Assembly (NCBI GenBank): GCA_030427635.1
Contig: JAUIBA010000007.1
Location: forward strand, 62,001-126,000
Direction: 5' to 3'
Origin: Bacteroidia bacterium
GTDB lineage: Bacteria; Bacteroidota; Bacteroidia; Chitinophagales; Chitinophagaceae
DNA length: 64,000 bases
In this document: positions 46,377 to 53,607 of the stretch, piece by piece
How positions within the stretch are numbered: the stretch's first letter is position 1
Layout: every line of letters begins with the position of its first letter
Notes under the pieces: generated by a model
Databases searched by the model: none
Told to the model about the DNA's origin: nothing
Seen by the model: only the letters and a program-made list of their open reading frames with translations
Translations under genes and position numbers: made by a program

Positions 46377-46439
46377 TCATTTAACTGCTTTTACCTCTGG
46401 TATTTCTTTGTATTTACCTCCCTGTATAGTAAATACCAT
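46377..46439 (-). CDS. Possible 20-residue micro-ORF divergent from the island
   Basis: ATG at 46439, stop at 46377; encodes MVFTIQGGKYKEIPEVKAVK. The frame stays open for ten codons upstream of the ATG. Transcription could come from the minus-strand -7 box in the palindrome at 46474-46510. The peptide looks protein-like, but it is too short for proof; it may be a relic. Confidence 0.2.
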   Translation of the reverse strand: MVFTIQGGKYKEIPEVKAVK

Positions 46440-46473
46440 CGGTATTCTTTTATATTCAGTCAGTTTTTTTTAA

Positions 46474-46510
46474 TTTATTATCTTTGTGTCTTAGACACAA
46501 AGATAATAAA
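46474..46510. promoter_or_regulatory. 37-base perfect palindrome with two opposed -7 boxes
   Basis: Arms TTTATTATCTTTGTGTC (46474-46490) and its exact complement (46494-46510) flank a TTA centre. Each arm contains TATCTTTG, an exact Bacteroidota -7 box, one on each strand. On the minus strand a TTG lies 20 bases upstream of the box. It could be a divergent promoter, an operator for a dimeric regulator such as the next gene product, or a very stable RNA hairpin. Confidence 0.55.
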
Positions 46511-46528
46511 AGTTTCAATAATTAACAA

Positions 46529-46545
46529 TTTGGCTTATAGCCAAA
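46529..46545. repeat. Small perfect hairpin in the island leader
   Basis: TTTGGCT (46529-46535) and AGCCAAA (46539-46545) with a TAT loop, 18 bases after the large palindrome. Confidence 0.5.
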
Positions 46546-46561
46546 ATAATTTATGTAAAAT

Positions 46562-46594
46562 TTTGTTTTTGTATCTATGTAGTGCTTAATTTTG
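46562..46594 (+). promoter_or_regulatory. Promoter of the island winged-helix gene
   Basis: TTTG (46562-46565), 21-base spacer, exact TAnnTTTG box TAATTTTG (46587-46594), 16 bases before the ATG at 46611. Confidence 0.55.
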
Positions 46595-46610
46595 TCAAAA
46601 ATAGAGCACG

Positions 46611-47048
46611 ATGTCAATAGGAATTACAGAAGCAGAAAAGGTAGTATTGCGCGATTTCTATATGAAAAAGATTGATCGTCTGCAAGAAGAGATAAAGCAG
46701 AAAGAAGAGGAAATTAGTGATGTTGTTTTCCGTCTGTCGGTATTAGGTTTTAATGATTTATTCACTACGATTGAGGGTATAAAAGAAATGTATTCTACTG
46801 GATGGACAATGGCTAGAAAAGCAGAATATGCACTAGAACAAGCCGGAAAGTATATGGCGATTCGGGAGATTGTACACGATATCTGTAAATATGAAGCTAT
46901 CCTATATAGTGATGGAGAAGGTAAAGAAATGGCTGACAAGCTGGCCTCTACATTGAAGCAAAAAGTAGATAAGGGGGAGGTGTTTGTAAGAATATTGGAT
47001 GGTAATCTATTTAAATATGGATTGAAGAAGTGGGTAGATAACAAATAA
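46611..47048 (+). CDS. Coiled-coil / winged-helix-like protein of the accessory island
   Basis: 145 residues. Residues 15-40 are a highly charged coiled coil (KKIDRLQEEIKQKEEEIS). From about 60 the sequence reads as a winged helix: TMARKAEYALEQAGKYMAIREI (partial), then IVHDICKYE, KLASTLKQKVDKGEVFVRI and LFKYGLKKWVD. The pattern of Ala-Leu helix, EIV helix, LxxxL helix and final GLKKW is typical of HARE-HTH-like domains, which occur in restriction and other DNA-acting proteins. I infer DNA binding, possibly to the upstream palindrome. AT-rich codon use unlike the neighbours suggests transfer. Confidence 0.7.
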   Translation: MSIGITEAEKVVLRDFYMKKIDRLQEEIKQKEEEISDVVFRLSVLGFNDLFTTIEGIKEMYSTGWTMARKAEYALEQAGKYMAIREIVHDICKYEAILYSDGEGKEMADKLASTLKQKVDKGEVFVRILDGNLFKYGLKKWVDNK

Positions 47049-47049
47049 A

Positions 47050-47181
47050 CTAAGGAATAATACCAAATAGGTAAAACTGCATACGTTTTCTAAAATGCTG
47101 TGTCCAAGTAGCTAAAGCAATAGGTGTGGCAATATATTCACTCCATAACTTTCTTCTCAATTGGGCGTCTCGTTTGTGCAA
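47050..47181 (-). pseudogene. Possible gene remnant convergent with the winged-helix gene
   Basis: A minus-strand frame with no ATG but a TTG at 47181 gives 43 residues with protein-like composition (RRKLWSEYIATPIALATW, HFRKRMQFYLFGIIP), and the frame stays open a further 14 codons upstream to 47223. Its stop lies one base from the stop of the winged-helix gene. It fills most of the 200-base gap. I cannot name a parent family; chance is possible in AT-rich DNA. Confidence 0.25.
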
Positions 47182-47248
47182 ATTAATGTACTTGTTTATC
47201 TGTTCATTTGAAATAATGAATATCTAAATATAGCAAATGTAACAAAAC

Positions 47249-47974
47249 ATGAGAAATATAATAAATATTTACTGTGATGAGAGTTGCCATCTTCAAAACG
47301 ACCATGAGTCATGTATGGTACTTGGTGCAATTTATTGCCAAGCAGCAAAAAAAGTAGAAATTTTTAGACGTATAGAAGAGATCAAACGGAAACACAAGCT
47401 TTTTCCCAAGTATATTAATGAAAAGCAAAACAGGGCTATGTATGAGATAAAGTGGCATAAAGTATCGAAGAGTAAGGTTGCTTTTTACAAGGAGATAATA
47501 GATTACTTTTTTGATGATGACGATTTAGGGTTTAGAGTATTGGTGATACCCAACAAGAATAATTTGGACCATGAAAGATACAATCAGACACACGATACAT
47601 TTTATTATAAAATGTACTTCAATATGTTGAAAGTAATTCTGAGCCCATCACATGCGCATCATATATATATAGACATAAAGGATACTAAAAGTAGGCAAAA
47701 GGTTCATAGGCTAGAAGCGGTTTTGCGAAATGATAAATATGATTATCAAAAAGAAATAATAAAAAAAGTTCAACAAGTTCGATCTCATGACGTTGAACTA
47801 GTGCAGTTGGCCGATTTACTTATCGGAGCTTTTTCCTATGTCCATAGAGGGTTAACAACGGGGCCAGCGAAAATTGAGGTAATTGAGCATATTAAGCACC
47901 GATCAGGGTATTCTTTATTGAAATCAACATTGCCTAGTGAGAAAAAATTTAATATATTCATTTGCAATCTGTAA
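47249..47974 (+). CDS. DUF3800 domain protein
   Basis: 241 residues. The family hallmark YCDES is at residues 8-12, followed by LGAIYC. Further acidic positions expected for an RNase-H-like fold occur in HIYIDIKDTKS (near 140) and VQLADLLIGAFSY (near 185). DUF3800 proteins are predicted nucleases or nucleic-acid-binding proteins often found in phages and defence islands; their activity is largely uncharacterised. The next gene follows after ten bases, so the two form an operon. Confidence 0.85.
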   Translation: MRNIINIYCDESCHLQNDHESCMVLGAIYCQAAKKVEIFRRIEEIKRKHKLFPKYINEKQNRAMYEIKWHKVSKSKVAFYKEIIDYFFDDDDLGFRVLVIPNKNNLDHERYNQTHDTFYYKMYFNMLKVILSPSHAHHIYIDIKDTKSRQKVHRLEAVLRNDKYDYQKEIIKKVQQVRSHDVELVQLADLLIGAFSYVHRGLTTGPAKIEVIEHIKHRSGYSLLKSTLPSEKKFNIFICNL

Positions 47975-47984
47975 CGGTCAAATA

Positions 47985-48503
47985 ATGTCGAATAACTCAA
48001 TAAACACTAACCTTGTTTTCCCGGATTTGTTGCTACTTAACGATTATGGTGGGAATTTTGAAAACTATTTTTCAGCAGTATATAAGTGCTTCGAAAATGA
48101 CTTTATTAGAAGTGAAATTAGTTTTATGGGGATTGTAGTTACTGCGCAAAAACATCCCGAAGTAGATGGTCTCCACAGAACTTTTTATCATATAACACAT
48201 GAAGGGGATACTGAAGATGAAAGGACTCCGGACATAAGGCGTATGGAAAGGGTTAGATATCCTAAATTCTGTATTGAAAATGCATCGATCCAAAGTGAAT
48301 TTAGGGTTTGGAAAAATAGCCGAGGAAGAGATACTAGGATTTGCATCTATAGCACAACCGAAAAGTATTTGGTTGTGTTAACGGAAAGACCTAGATACAA
48401 TTTGTTATGGACAGCATATTGTGTAGATTCTGCTCACCGGGAAAAGAAACTAATGAAGGAATGGAGTGATTATATAGCTTCTTTAAATGCCAAAACCGCT
48501 TAG
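47985..48503 (+). CDS. RelE/BECR-fold nuclease-like protein
   Basis: 172 residues from the ATG at 47985. The second half follows the pattern of phage-type BECR (barnase-EndoU-ColicinE5/D-RelE-like) domains: HRTFYHITHEGDTEDERTPD (partial), RRMERVRYPKFCI, RDTRICIYSTTEKYLVVLTER (partial), NLLWTAYCVDSAHREKKL. Conserved His, Arg, Thr and Lys residues there would be candidates for catalysis. I infer an RNase-like fold from pattern recall, not from a search. Paired with DUF3800, ten bases apart. Confidence 0.7.
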   Translation: MSNNSINTNLVFPDLLLLNDYGGNFENYFSAVYKCFENDFIRSEISFMGIVVTAQKHPEVDGLHRTFYHITHEGDTEDERTPDIRRMERVRYPKFCIENASIQSEFRVWKNSRGRDTRICIYSTTEKYLVVLTERPRYNLLWTAYCVDSAHREKKLMKEWSDYIASLNAKTA

Positions 48504-48519
48504 TGTTACTAAACGGTTT
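48493..48519 (+). terminator. Hairpin at the end of the island operon
   Basis: AAACCGCTTAGT (48493-48504) and ACTAAACGGTTT (48508-48519), one C-A mismatch, loop GTT. It overlaps the stop codon. No long T tract follows. Confidence 0.5.
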
Positions 48520-48954
48520 CTATACTCCTTTAACACTTACAACCCGAGGTATGGTCACTGAGCTAGCACAAAGGTAGCACATTTTTCGTAATTACAAGAA
48601 CTTAAGTTGTTAATAACAAAATATGATAACAATGGCTATATTATCACATTGGAAATTAGGTTATTGTTGAGATGTAGGATTCTCTTACTCAAAATTGTAT
48701 CAGTTTACGTAATTATTTATGAGGGTGGCTATAAGATGTTACGTTTATGCAAAGGCGACAAATAATAGGTAAGGGATCATGAATGAAAGATGATATAAGT
48801 GCCTGATGTAGCCCTCAAAGACCTTTGTGATGCACCCCAAGCCTTCATATGGTATAAAATTCATGAATTCTCGGGTAGTTATAATAGTGTACGTATCAAT
48901 ATAAAACACTGGCGTGGAAATACACAGTTGTGATTATCAATTTCTTATTGAATA
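48520..48954. other. Intergenic stretch between the island and ruvB
   Basis: 435 AT-rich bases. Contains a short direct repeat (TAGCACAAAGGTAGCACA near 48565) and a 44-codon plus-strand ORF from a GTG at 48799 to 48933 with protein-like composition (FIWYKIHEFSGSYNSV) but no recognisable family. No tRNA, attachment site or recombinase is seen. Confidence 0.5.
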
Positions 48955-49977
48955 TCAGAACAATGAGCCTGCCTGCGGGCCTCTGGGGCGGCCCAGGTGG
49001 TGGTAGGCTTTTTCGGTGGCTTCGCGGCCACGGGGGGTGCGTATGATGTAGCCTTCCTGTATAAGGAAGGGTTCATATACCTCCTCAATGGTGCCCGCTT
49101 CCTCGCCTACGGCAGTGGCAATATTGCTGATGCCTGCCGGGCCACCTTTAAACTTATCAATGAGGGTGCTGAGGATACGGTTGTCCATATCGTCCAGGCC
49201 GCTCTCATCTACATTAAGGGCGCGCAGGCCATGATCTACAATGGCAAGGTCTATGACGCCATTGCCCAGTACCTGAGCAAAATCGCGCATGCGGCGCAGC
49301 AGGCCATTGGCAATACGTGGAGTACCCCGGCTGCGGCGGGCTATTTCCATAGCGGCATCGGAAGTGATGCGCACATTAAGTACACCAGCAGAGCGGAGCA
49401 GGATGCGCTGCAGCACATCGGCAGTATAATAATCGAGCCGGGACTTGATGCCAAAGCGGGACAGCAGTGGGGCCGTAAGCAGGCCACTGCGGGTGGTAGC
49501 GCCTACGAGTGTGAAGGGGTTGACAGACAGCTGAATAGAGCGGGCCGAGGGGCCGCTGTCTATCATGATGTCTATCTTAAAATCTTCCATGGCAGCGTAG
49601 AGATATTCCTCTACTACGGTACTGAGGCGGTGTATTTCATCAATAAACAATACATCGCGCGGCTCCAGGCTGGTGAGCAGACCGGCGAGGTCGGCAGGCT
49701 TTTCTATAACGGGGCCGCTGGTTTCCTTAATGCTGGTGCCCAGTTCATTTGCCACGATGCGGGAAAGGGTGGTTTTACCCAGACCGGGAGGGCCATGAAA
49801 CAACACATGGTCGAGCGCTTCGCCACGGAGGTTGGCGGCTTTGATGAACACACGGAGGTTGTCTATGAGGCCCGGCTGGCCCGCAAATTCCTCAATGGAC
49901 TGGGGCCTTATGGTATTCTCATATTCCCGCTCCTGCCTGCTCAGATCGCCCGAAGGCCTCACATGTGAGTTTGCCAT
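48955..49977 (-). CDS. ruvB: Holliday junction branch-migration ATPase RuvB
   Basis: 340 residues, the normal length. Begins with the usual [14 protein letters not shown], Walker [14 protein letters not shown] (near residue 65), Walker [23 protein letters not shown] (partial), sensor [13 protein letters not shown] and a C-terminal winged helix ending in [14 protein letters not shown]. It drives branch migration with RuvA. It marks the right border of the accessory island. Confidence 0.97.
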   Translation of the reverse strand: MANSHVRPSGDLSRQEREYENTIRPQSIEEFAGQPGLIDNLRVFIKAANLRGEALDHVLFHGPPGLGKTTLSRIVANELGTSIKETSGPVIEKPADLAGLLTSLEPRDVLFIDEIHRLSTVVEEYLYAAMEDFKIDIMIDSGPSARSIQLSVNPFTLVGATTRSGLLTAPLLSRFGIKSRLDYYTADVLQRILLRSAGVLNVRITSDAAMEIARRSRGTPRIANGLLRRMRDFAQVLGNGVIDLAIVDHGLRALNVDESGLDDMDNRILSTLIDKFKGGPAGISNIATAVGEEAGTIEEVYEPFLIQEGYIIRTPRGREATEKAYHHLGRPRGPQAGSLF

Positions 49978-50032
49978 GCGATAAAAGTAGCTAAAAAAAG
50001 CGCACAGCCGTCAAGGCGATGCACATAAAAAG

Positions 50033-50061
50033 CTCAGGCTGTACGATATGTACAGCCTGAG
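50033..50061 (-). terminator. Terminator of the fibronectin-III protein gene
   Basis: Perfect 12-base-pair stem (50033-50044 with 50050-50061), GATAT loop; on the minus strand it is followed by CTTTTTA. Confidence 0.8.
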
Positions 50062-50086
50062 TAATTTGCCCTTTCGATAGGATTTA

Positions 50087-52042
50087 TTATTGCTTTGTTA
50101 CTCTCAGAGTTTGGGTATATCCTGCATCGCTGTACCGCACGAGATATATTCCCTGCGGCAGTGAGCCCATATCTATATCAGAATTGACATTGGTAATGTT
50201 TATGTGACGGATAATATGCCCGGTAACATCGGCAAGGGTAACGGTAGCTGATGAGCTGATGATACCACTTACCTGAATGTGAAGTGTGCTATTCACAGGA
50301 TTTGGGTGAACGGCTATGCTGAATGGAGCATTGCCGGTGTTAAGCTCTGCAATACCGGCGGTGCCGCTAAGTGTGGTAAACGGAATGGTAACCCATGCCG
50401 AAAGGGATGTGGGGCCACATGTATCGCGCACGTGTGCATAATAGAGCGTGGAAGCGGTGAGGCCTGAGACTGCGGCTGTGGAGGTAGTAGACAGTGTGCC
50501 AGACACAGTAGGGTCGGCAGGGTTGTTATCTACTACCCACTTAGCGGCTACAGCGCCGGAAGCCATTGTCCAGCTGAGGCTTGCTGCTGCACTGGTGATA
50601 CCTGATACAGAAAGTCCTGTAACGGCATTACAGCCACCGGCTGCTGCCAGGGTAGTGAAAGGAATGGTGCTCCATGGGGAGAAGTCACCTACACCACAAC
50701 TATCCCTTACATGTGCATAATAGGTGGTGGCTGCAGTGAGTCCGGACGGGCTGGTGCTGGTAGCAGTGGTATTAGTACCGGATGTAAGCGGGTCGGTAAC
50801 GGTATTGTCTATCACATACTGATAGCCGAGTGAGCCGGAGGTAATGGCGGTCCAGCTGACAGTAGCGCCGGAAGTAGTAATAGCAGAAGCTGTGAGGCCA
50901 CTGATGGGCGGACAGGTAGAAGCCGGTAATGTGGTAAACGGAGTAGTAGTCCAGGTAGAAAAGAGGGTAGCACTGCATTTGGTGCGCACATGTGCATAAT
51001 ATACGGTAGCAGCAGAAAGGCCGGAGGCCACAGCTGATGTAAGTGTAGTAAGGGTGCCTGAGGCCGGAGGAGTACCTGAGGTGGTTACGGCCCACTCATA
51101 GCCTATGGCACCGGAAACTGCAGCCCAGCTGAGATTAGCACCGCCGGAAGTGATGCTGCTCATGGTGATGCTGGTAACGGGGTCGCAGGTGGTGGATGAT
51201 GTGGGAAGGGTAGTGAATATAGCTGAAGTGACCCACGTGGAATAATCAGTGCCACACTGTGTGCGTACATGGGCGTAGTAGGTAGTAGCGGGAGCGAGTG
51301 GAGATGCTGTAACAGCAGTAAGCGCTGTATAGGTACCTGATGCCGGAGGGGTAGGAGATGTAGTAACCGCCCACTGATAACCGGTAGCGCCTGATACGGC
51401 GGTCCAGCTGACACCGGCACTGCTGCTGGTGATAGCGCTTACGGTAAGACCCGTAACGGGAGCACAGGATGAGGTAATGATATTGACAGTGTAATCATGA
51501 ACCTCTCCAATGGTAGCTGTAGCGAATGTAGGACACGGGCTGATACCGGGATAGGTGGCATCGCCGGAACTAACCACTCTCATACGGTGGGGGCCGGCAG
51601 CTGCGCCTGTAGGTATAGCAACAGGGATATTAGTGGCTGCCCCCAATGGCAGAAATGTACCGCCGCCCACTGATTCGCCGGCGTCAAGAAAGCTATTGTT
51701 ATTGTTGAAATCAATAAATATCTGCACGTCAGTAGAGGTAATACTGATAAGAGATGTAGATGTAACTACTGTGTAGGACGTAGCAGGAGCCAGCGATACT
51801 GACATGCTGGTATGATCCAGATAGGCTACTACAGGTATACCACTGCCACCAGAGCAGCCGGTACCTATATCAGAAATAGATGTACTGGCAGCGCCGGTAA
51901 TAGAGAAATCATTTATTTGTCCGGCTATGGCACAACCCTGAAAATAAGCAGGAGTACAGTACTGTGCATAAATGCTGCCGGGGAGCATACCCAAAACAAT
52001 GGCGACTACCAGAGTACGTAAAGGGGTAGGGATCAGTTTCAT
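50087..52042 (-). CDS. Secreted GEVED / fibronectin-III protein with T9SS domain
   Basis: 651 residues. Signal peptide (about 1-26), then a GEVED domain (about 100-190: IFIDFNNNNSFLDAGE, ends GEVHDYTVNI). Four fibronectin type III units follow, each closing with a TYYAHVR-like string and FTTL, with Cys-Pro-like starts. The T9SS type A domain covers about 575-651 (VHPNPVNSTLHIQ, LPQGIYLVRYSD). Predicted surface adhesin or carrier. No catalytic domain seen. A terminator follows. Confidence 0.9.
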   Translation of the reverse strand: MKLIPTPLRTLVVAIVLGMLPGSIYAQYCTPAYFQGCAIAGQINDFSITGAASTSISDIGTGCSGGSGIPVVAYLDHTSMSVSLAPATSYTVVTSTSLISITSTDVQIFIDFNNNNSFLDAGESVGGGTFLPLGAATNIPVAIPTGAAAGPHRMRVVSSGDATYPGISPCPTFATATIGEVHDYTVNIITSSCAPVTGLTVSAITSSSAGVSWTAVSGATGYQWAVTTSPTPPASGTYTALTAVTASPLAPATTYYAHVRTQCGTDYSTWVTSAIFTTLPTSSTTCDPVTSITMSSITSGGANLSWAAVSGAIGYEWAVTTSGTPPASGTLTTLTSAVASGLSAATVYYAHVRTKCSATLFSTWTTTPFTTLPASTCPPISGLTASAITTSGATVSWTAITSGSLGYQYVIDNTVTDPLTSGTNTTATSTSPSGLTAATTYYAHVRDSCGVGDFSPWSTIPFTTLAAAGGCNAVTGLSVSGITSAAASLSWTMASGAVAAKWVVDNNPADPTVSGTLSTTSTAAVSGLTASTLYYAHVRDTCGPTSLSAWVTIPFTTLSGTAGIAELNTGNAPFSIAVHPNPVNSTLHIQVSGIISSSATVTLADVTGHIIRHINITNVNSDIDMGSLPQGIYLVRYSDAGYTQTLRVTKQ

Positions 52043-52198
52043 ATAATATGTGTTTTTGTGTGATTTTCTGAAAACTAGAGAAAATTAACGCAAAAATCAA
52101 ATGTAAGTGACGAAAATCTGAATGATATTTCATTGAAATTCATTCAGATACATCTGACAAAGGTGTTTTATTACCAATTGTTAATAATATGGCGATTT

Positions 52199-53572
52199 TT
52201 AAAACGCACCCCATGGCGGGAATACAAGGGTAACGGTGGTTCCCTCATTCTGAGTGGACGAAACACGAATCTCGCCCTTGTGAATACGCATGATATTGCG
52301 GGTGAGCGGAAGACCTATACCGTAGCCGGCAAAGTCGCCTGTATTGGATGCCCGGAAGAAGGGGTCGTATATATACCGTAGTTCATTTTCGGGGATGCCT
52401 ATGCCGTGGTCTGTAACACTGATGAAGACATTTTCTTCACCGGCCCATACCCGCATGATAACAGGTTTATTGCGGGAGTATTTACAGGCATTGGTAATAA
52501 TATTGGAAAGGGCAAGGTCCAGCAGTTGCCGGTTTGCTTTTATTTTTAGCTTCAGCGGATTATCAGGTATCCCACTGAGGTCTATCTGTACATTATTGTT
52601 AGGGTTAATCTTATCTATCATTTCGCGGGCATCATAGAGCAGTTGGTCGGCACGCAGCTTTTCGAACTTTTGTGTACCACCGTTGAAGCCTGTCTGAGCA
52701 AGGAAAAGTAGTGATTTTGTGATATCGTCCAGCCGTTCGGCCTCTTTCAGTATTACTTCCAGCGCAGCTATATATTCCTCTGGTGTGCGTACACGTATAA
52801 GTGTGAGGTCTGCCTCGCCTATGATGGTAGTGAGTGGCGTGCTGAGCTCGTGAGATGCATTACTGATAAAGTTGTTCTGTGTTTCAAAAGCTGTTTCCAG
52901 CCGGTCCAGCATGTTGTTGAACGTTTCTGCCAGCTCACCTACTTCATCTTTTTCTCTGGGTACATCCAGCCGTACATGCAGGTTTTGTGAGCCTATCTGC
53001 TGCACCCGGCGGGTCATTTTCTTAACCGGATTAAATACCTGCCGGGAGAAGAGTACGGAGAGGGTAAGGGCAAATATAGATGTGACGATAATGGCTATCA
53101 GTATCACATTGCGTATATATGCAAGGTGGTGGGTGTTATAGTAGTTCTCGGCCGATACGACAACAAGATAGATACCATCTACCGCCTGATAGCGTATACC
53201 AGAGTAAAAAATATTGCCCTGCTGCCATGAAGCGGCACCTGTTTTCTTTATCTGCTCAAAGAATGATACGGGCACATTGAGCCTGTCGGCTTCTTCTCTG
53301 AAAGTTTTTCCTGTTTCTATTCTGAATATATATTCTTTCTCCTCAGGTAGTTTCTGCAGATGCTGTGCCCTGATTTCCCGCATTACAGATGCCTTGTCGG
53401 CTTCTGTCTCCAGTGAGGAGCGGGCAGCCACAACCGCACGTATCTCCAGACGCTTGTAGAAGTCGGTAAAGGCATACTTATTGACAAAGTAATATACCGA
53501 TACACCGAACAGCACCATTATGAACAGTGAAAAGAAAAAGAAGAGTGCAGCTATTTTGGTTTGTGTCTTCAT
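52199..53572 (-). CDS. HAMP-containing sensor histidine kinase
   Basis: 457 residues. Two membrane helices (about 8-30 and 150-172) enclose a periplasmic sensor region; a HAMP domain follows (FNPVKKMTRRVQQIG, DEVGELAETFNNML). The phospho-His lies in ISNASHELSTPLTTI, and ATPase boxes include NIITNACKYS, TDHGIGIPENEL and GYGIGLPLTRNI. No response regulator gene adjoins, so the partner is elsewhere. Located just downstream of a glycosyltransferase gene. Confidence 0.92.
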   Translation of the reverse strand: MKTQTKIAALFFFFSLFIMVLFGVSVYYFVNKYAFTDFYKRLEIRAVVAARSSLETEADKASVMREIRAQHLQKLPEEKEYIFRIETGKTFREEADRLNVPVSFFEQIKKTGAASWQQGNIFYSGIRYQAVDGIYLVVVSAENYYNTHHLAYIRNVILIAIIVTSIFALTLSVLFSRQVFNPVKKMTRRVQQIGSQNLHVRLDVPREKDEVGELAETFNNMLDRLETAFETQNNFISNASHELSTPLTTIIGEADLTLIRVRTPEEYIAALEVILKEAERLDDITKSLLFLAQTGFNGGTQKFEKLRADQLLYDAREMIDKINPNNNVQIDLSGIPDNPLKLKIKANRQLLDLALSNIITNACKYSRNKPVIMRVWAGEENVFISVTDHGIGIPENELRYIYDPFFRASNTGDFAGYGIGLPLTRNIMRIHKGEIRVSSTQNEGTTVTLVFPPWGAF

Positions 53573-53607
53573 AGCACAATACCTGTCAAATATAGGAAGA
53601 AGTGCGA

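Larger units (their letters stand above)
45824..46610. other. 787-base AT-rich intergenic region with repeats and a large palindrome
   Basis: Holds palindromes ACTGCGCAGT (45925-45934) and TGCGCA (45934-45939), the dispersed repeat at 46059-46083, a 37-base palindrome at 46474-46510, a second small hairpin at 46529-46545 and the promoter of the next gene. A 62-codon minus-strand ORF at 45941-46129 runs through the dispersed repeat and is probably not a gene. Confidence 0.6.

Noticed and set aside
48520-48954. Attachment site or tRNA-like target at the island edge
   Set aside because: No tRNA fold found, and I could not match a direct repeat on both sides of the island beyond eight bases (TAGCACAA).
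48997-49968. 323-codon open frame on the plus strand opposite ruvB
   Set aside because: Exact antisense of the highly conserved ruvB gene; no recognisable protein features.
50087-52042. Fibronectin-III coding repeats as a CRISPR-like or satellite array
   Set aside because: The repeats are imperfect, in frame, about 270 bases long and clearly encode protein domains.
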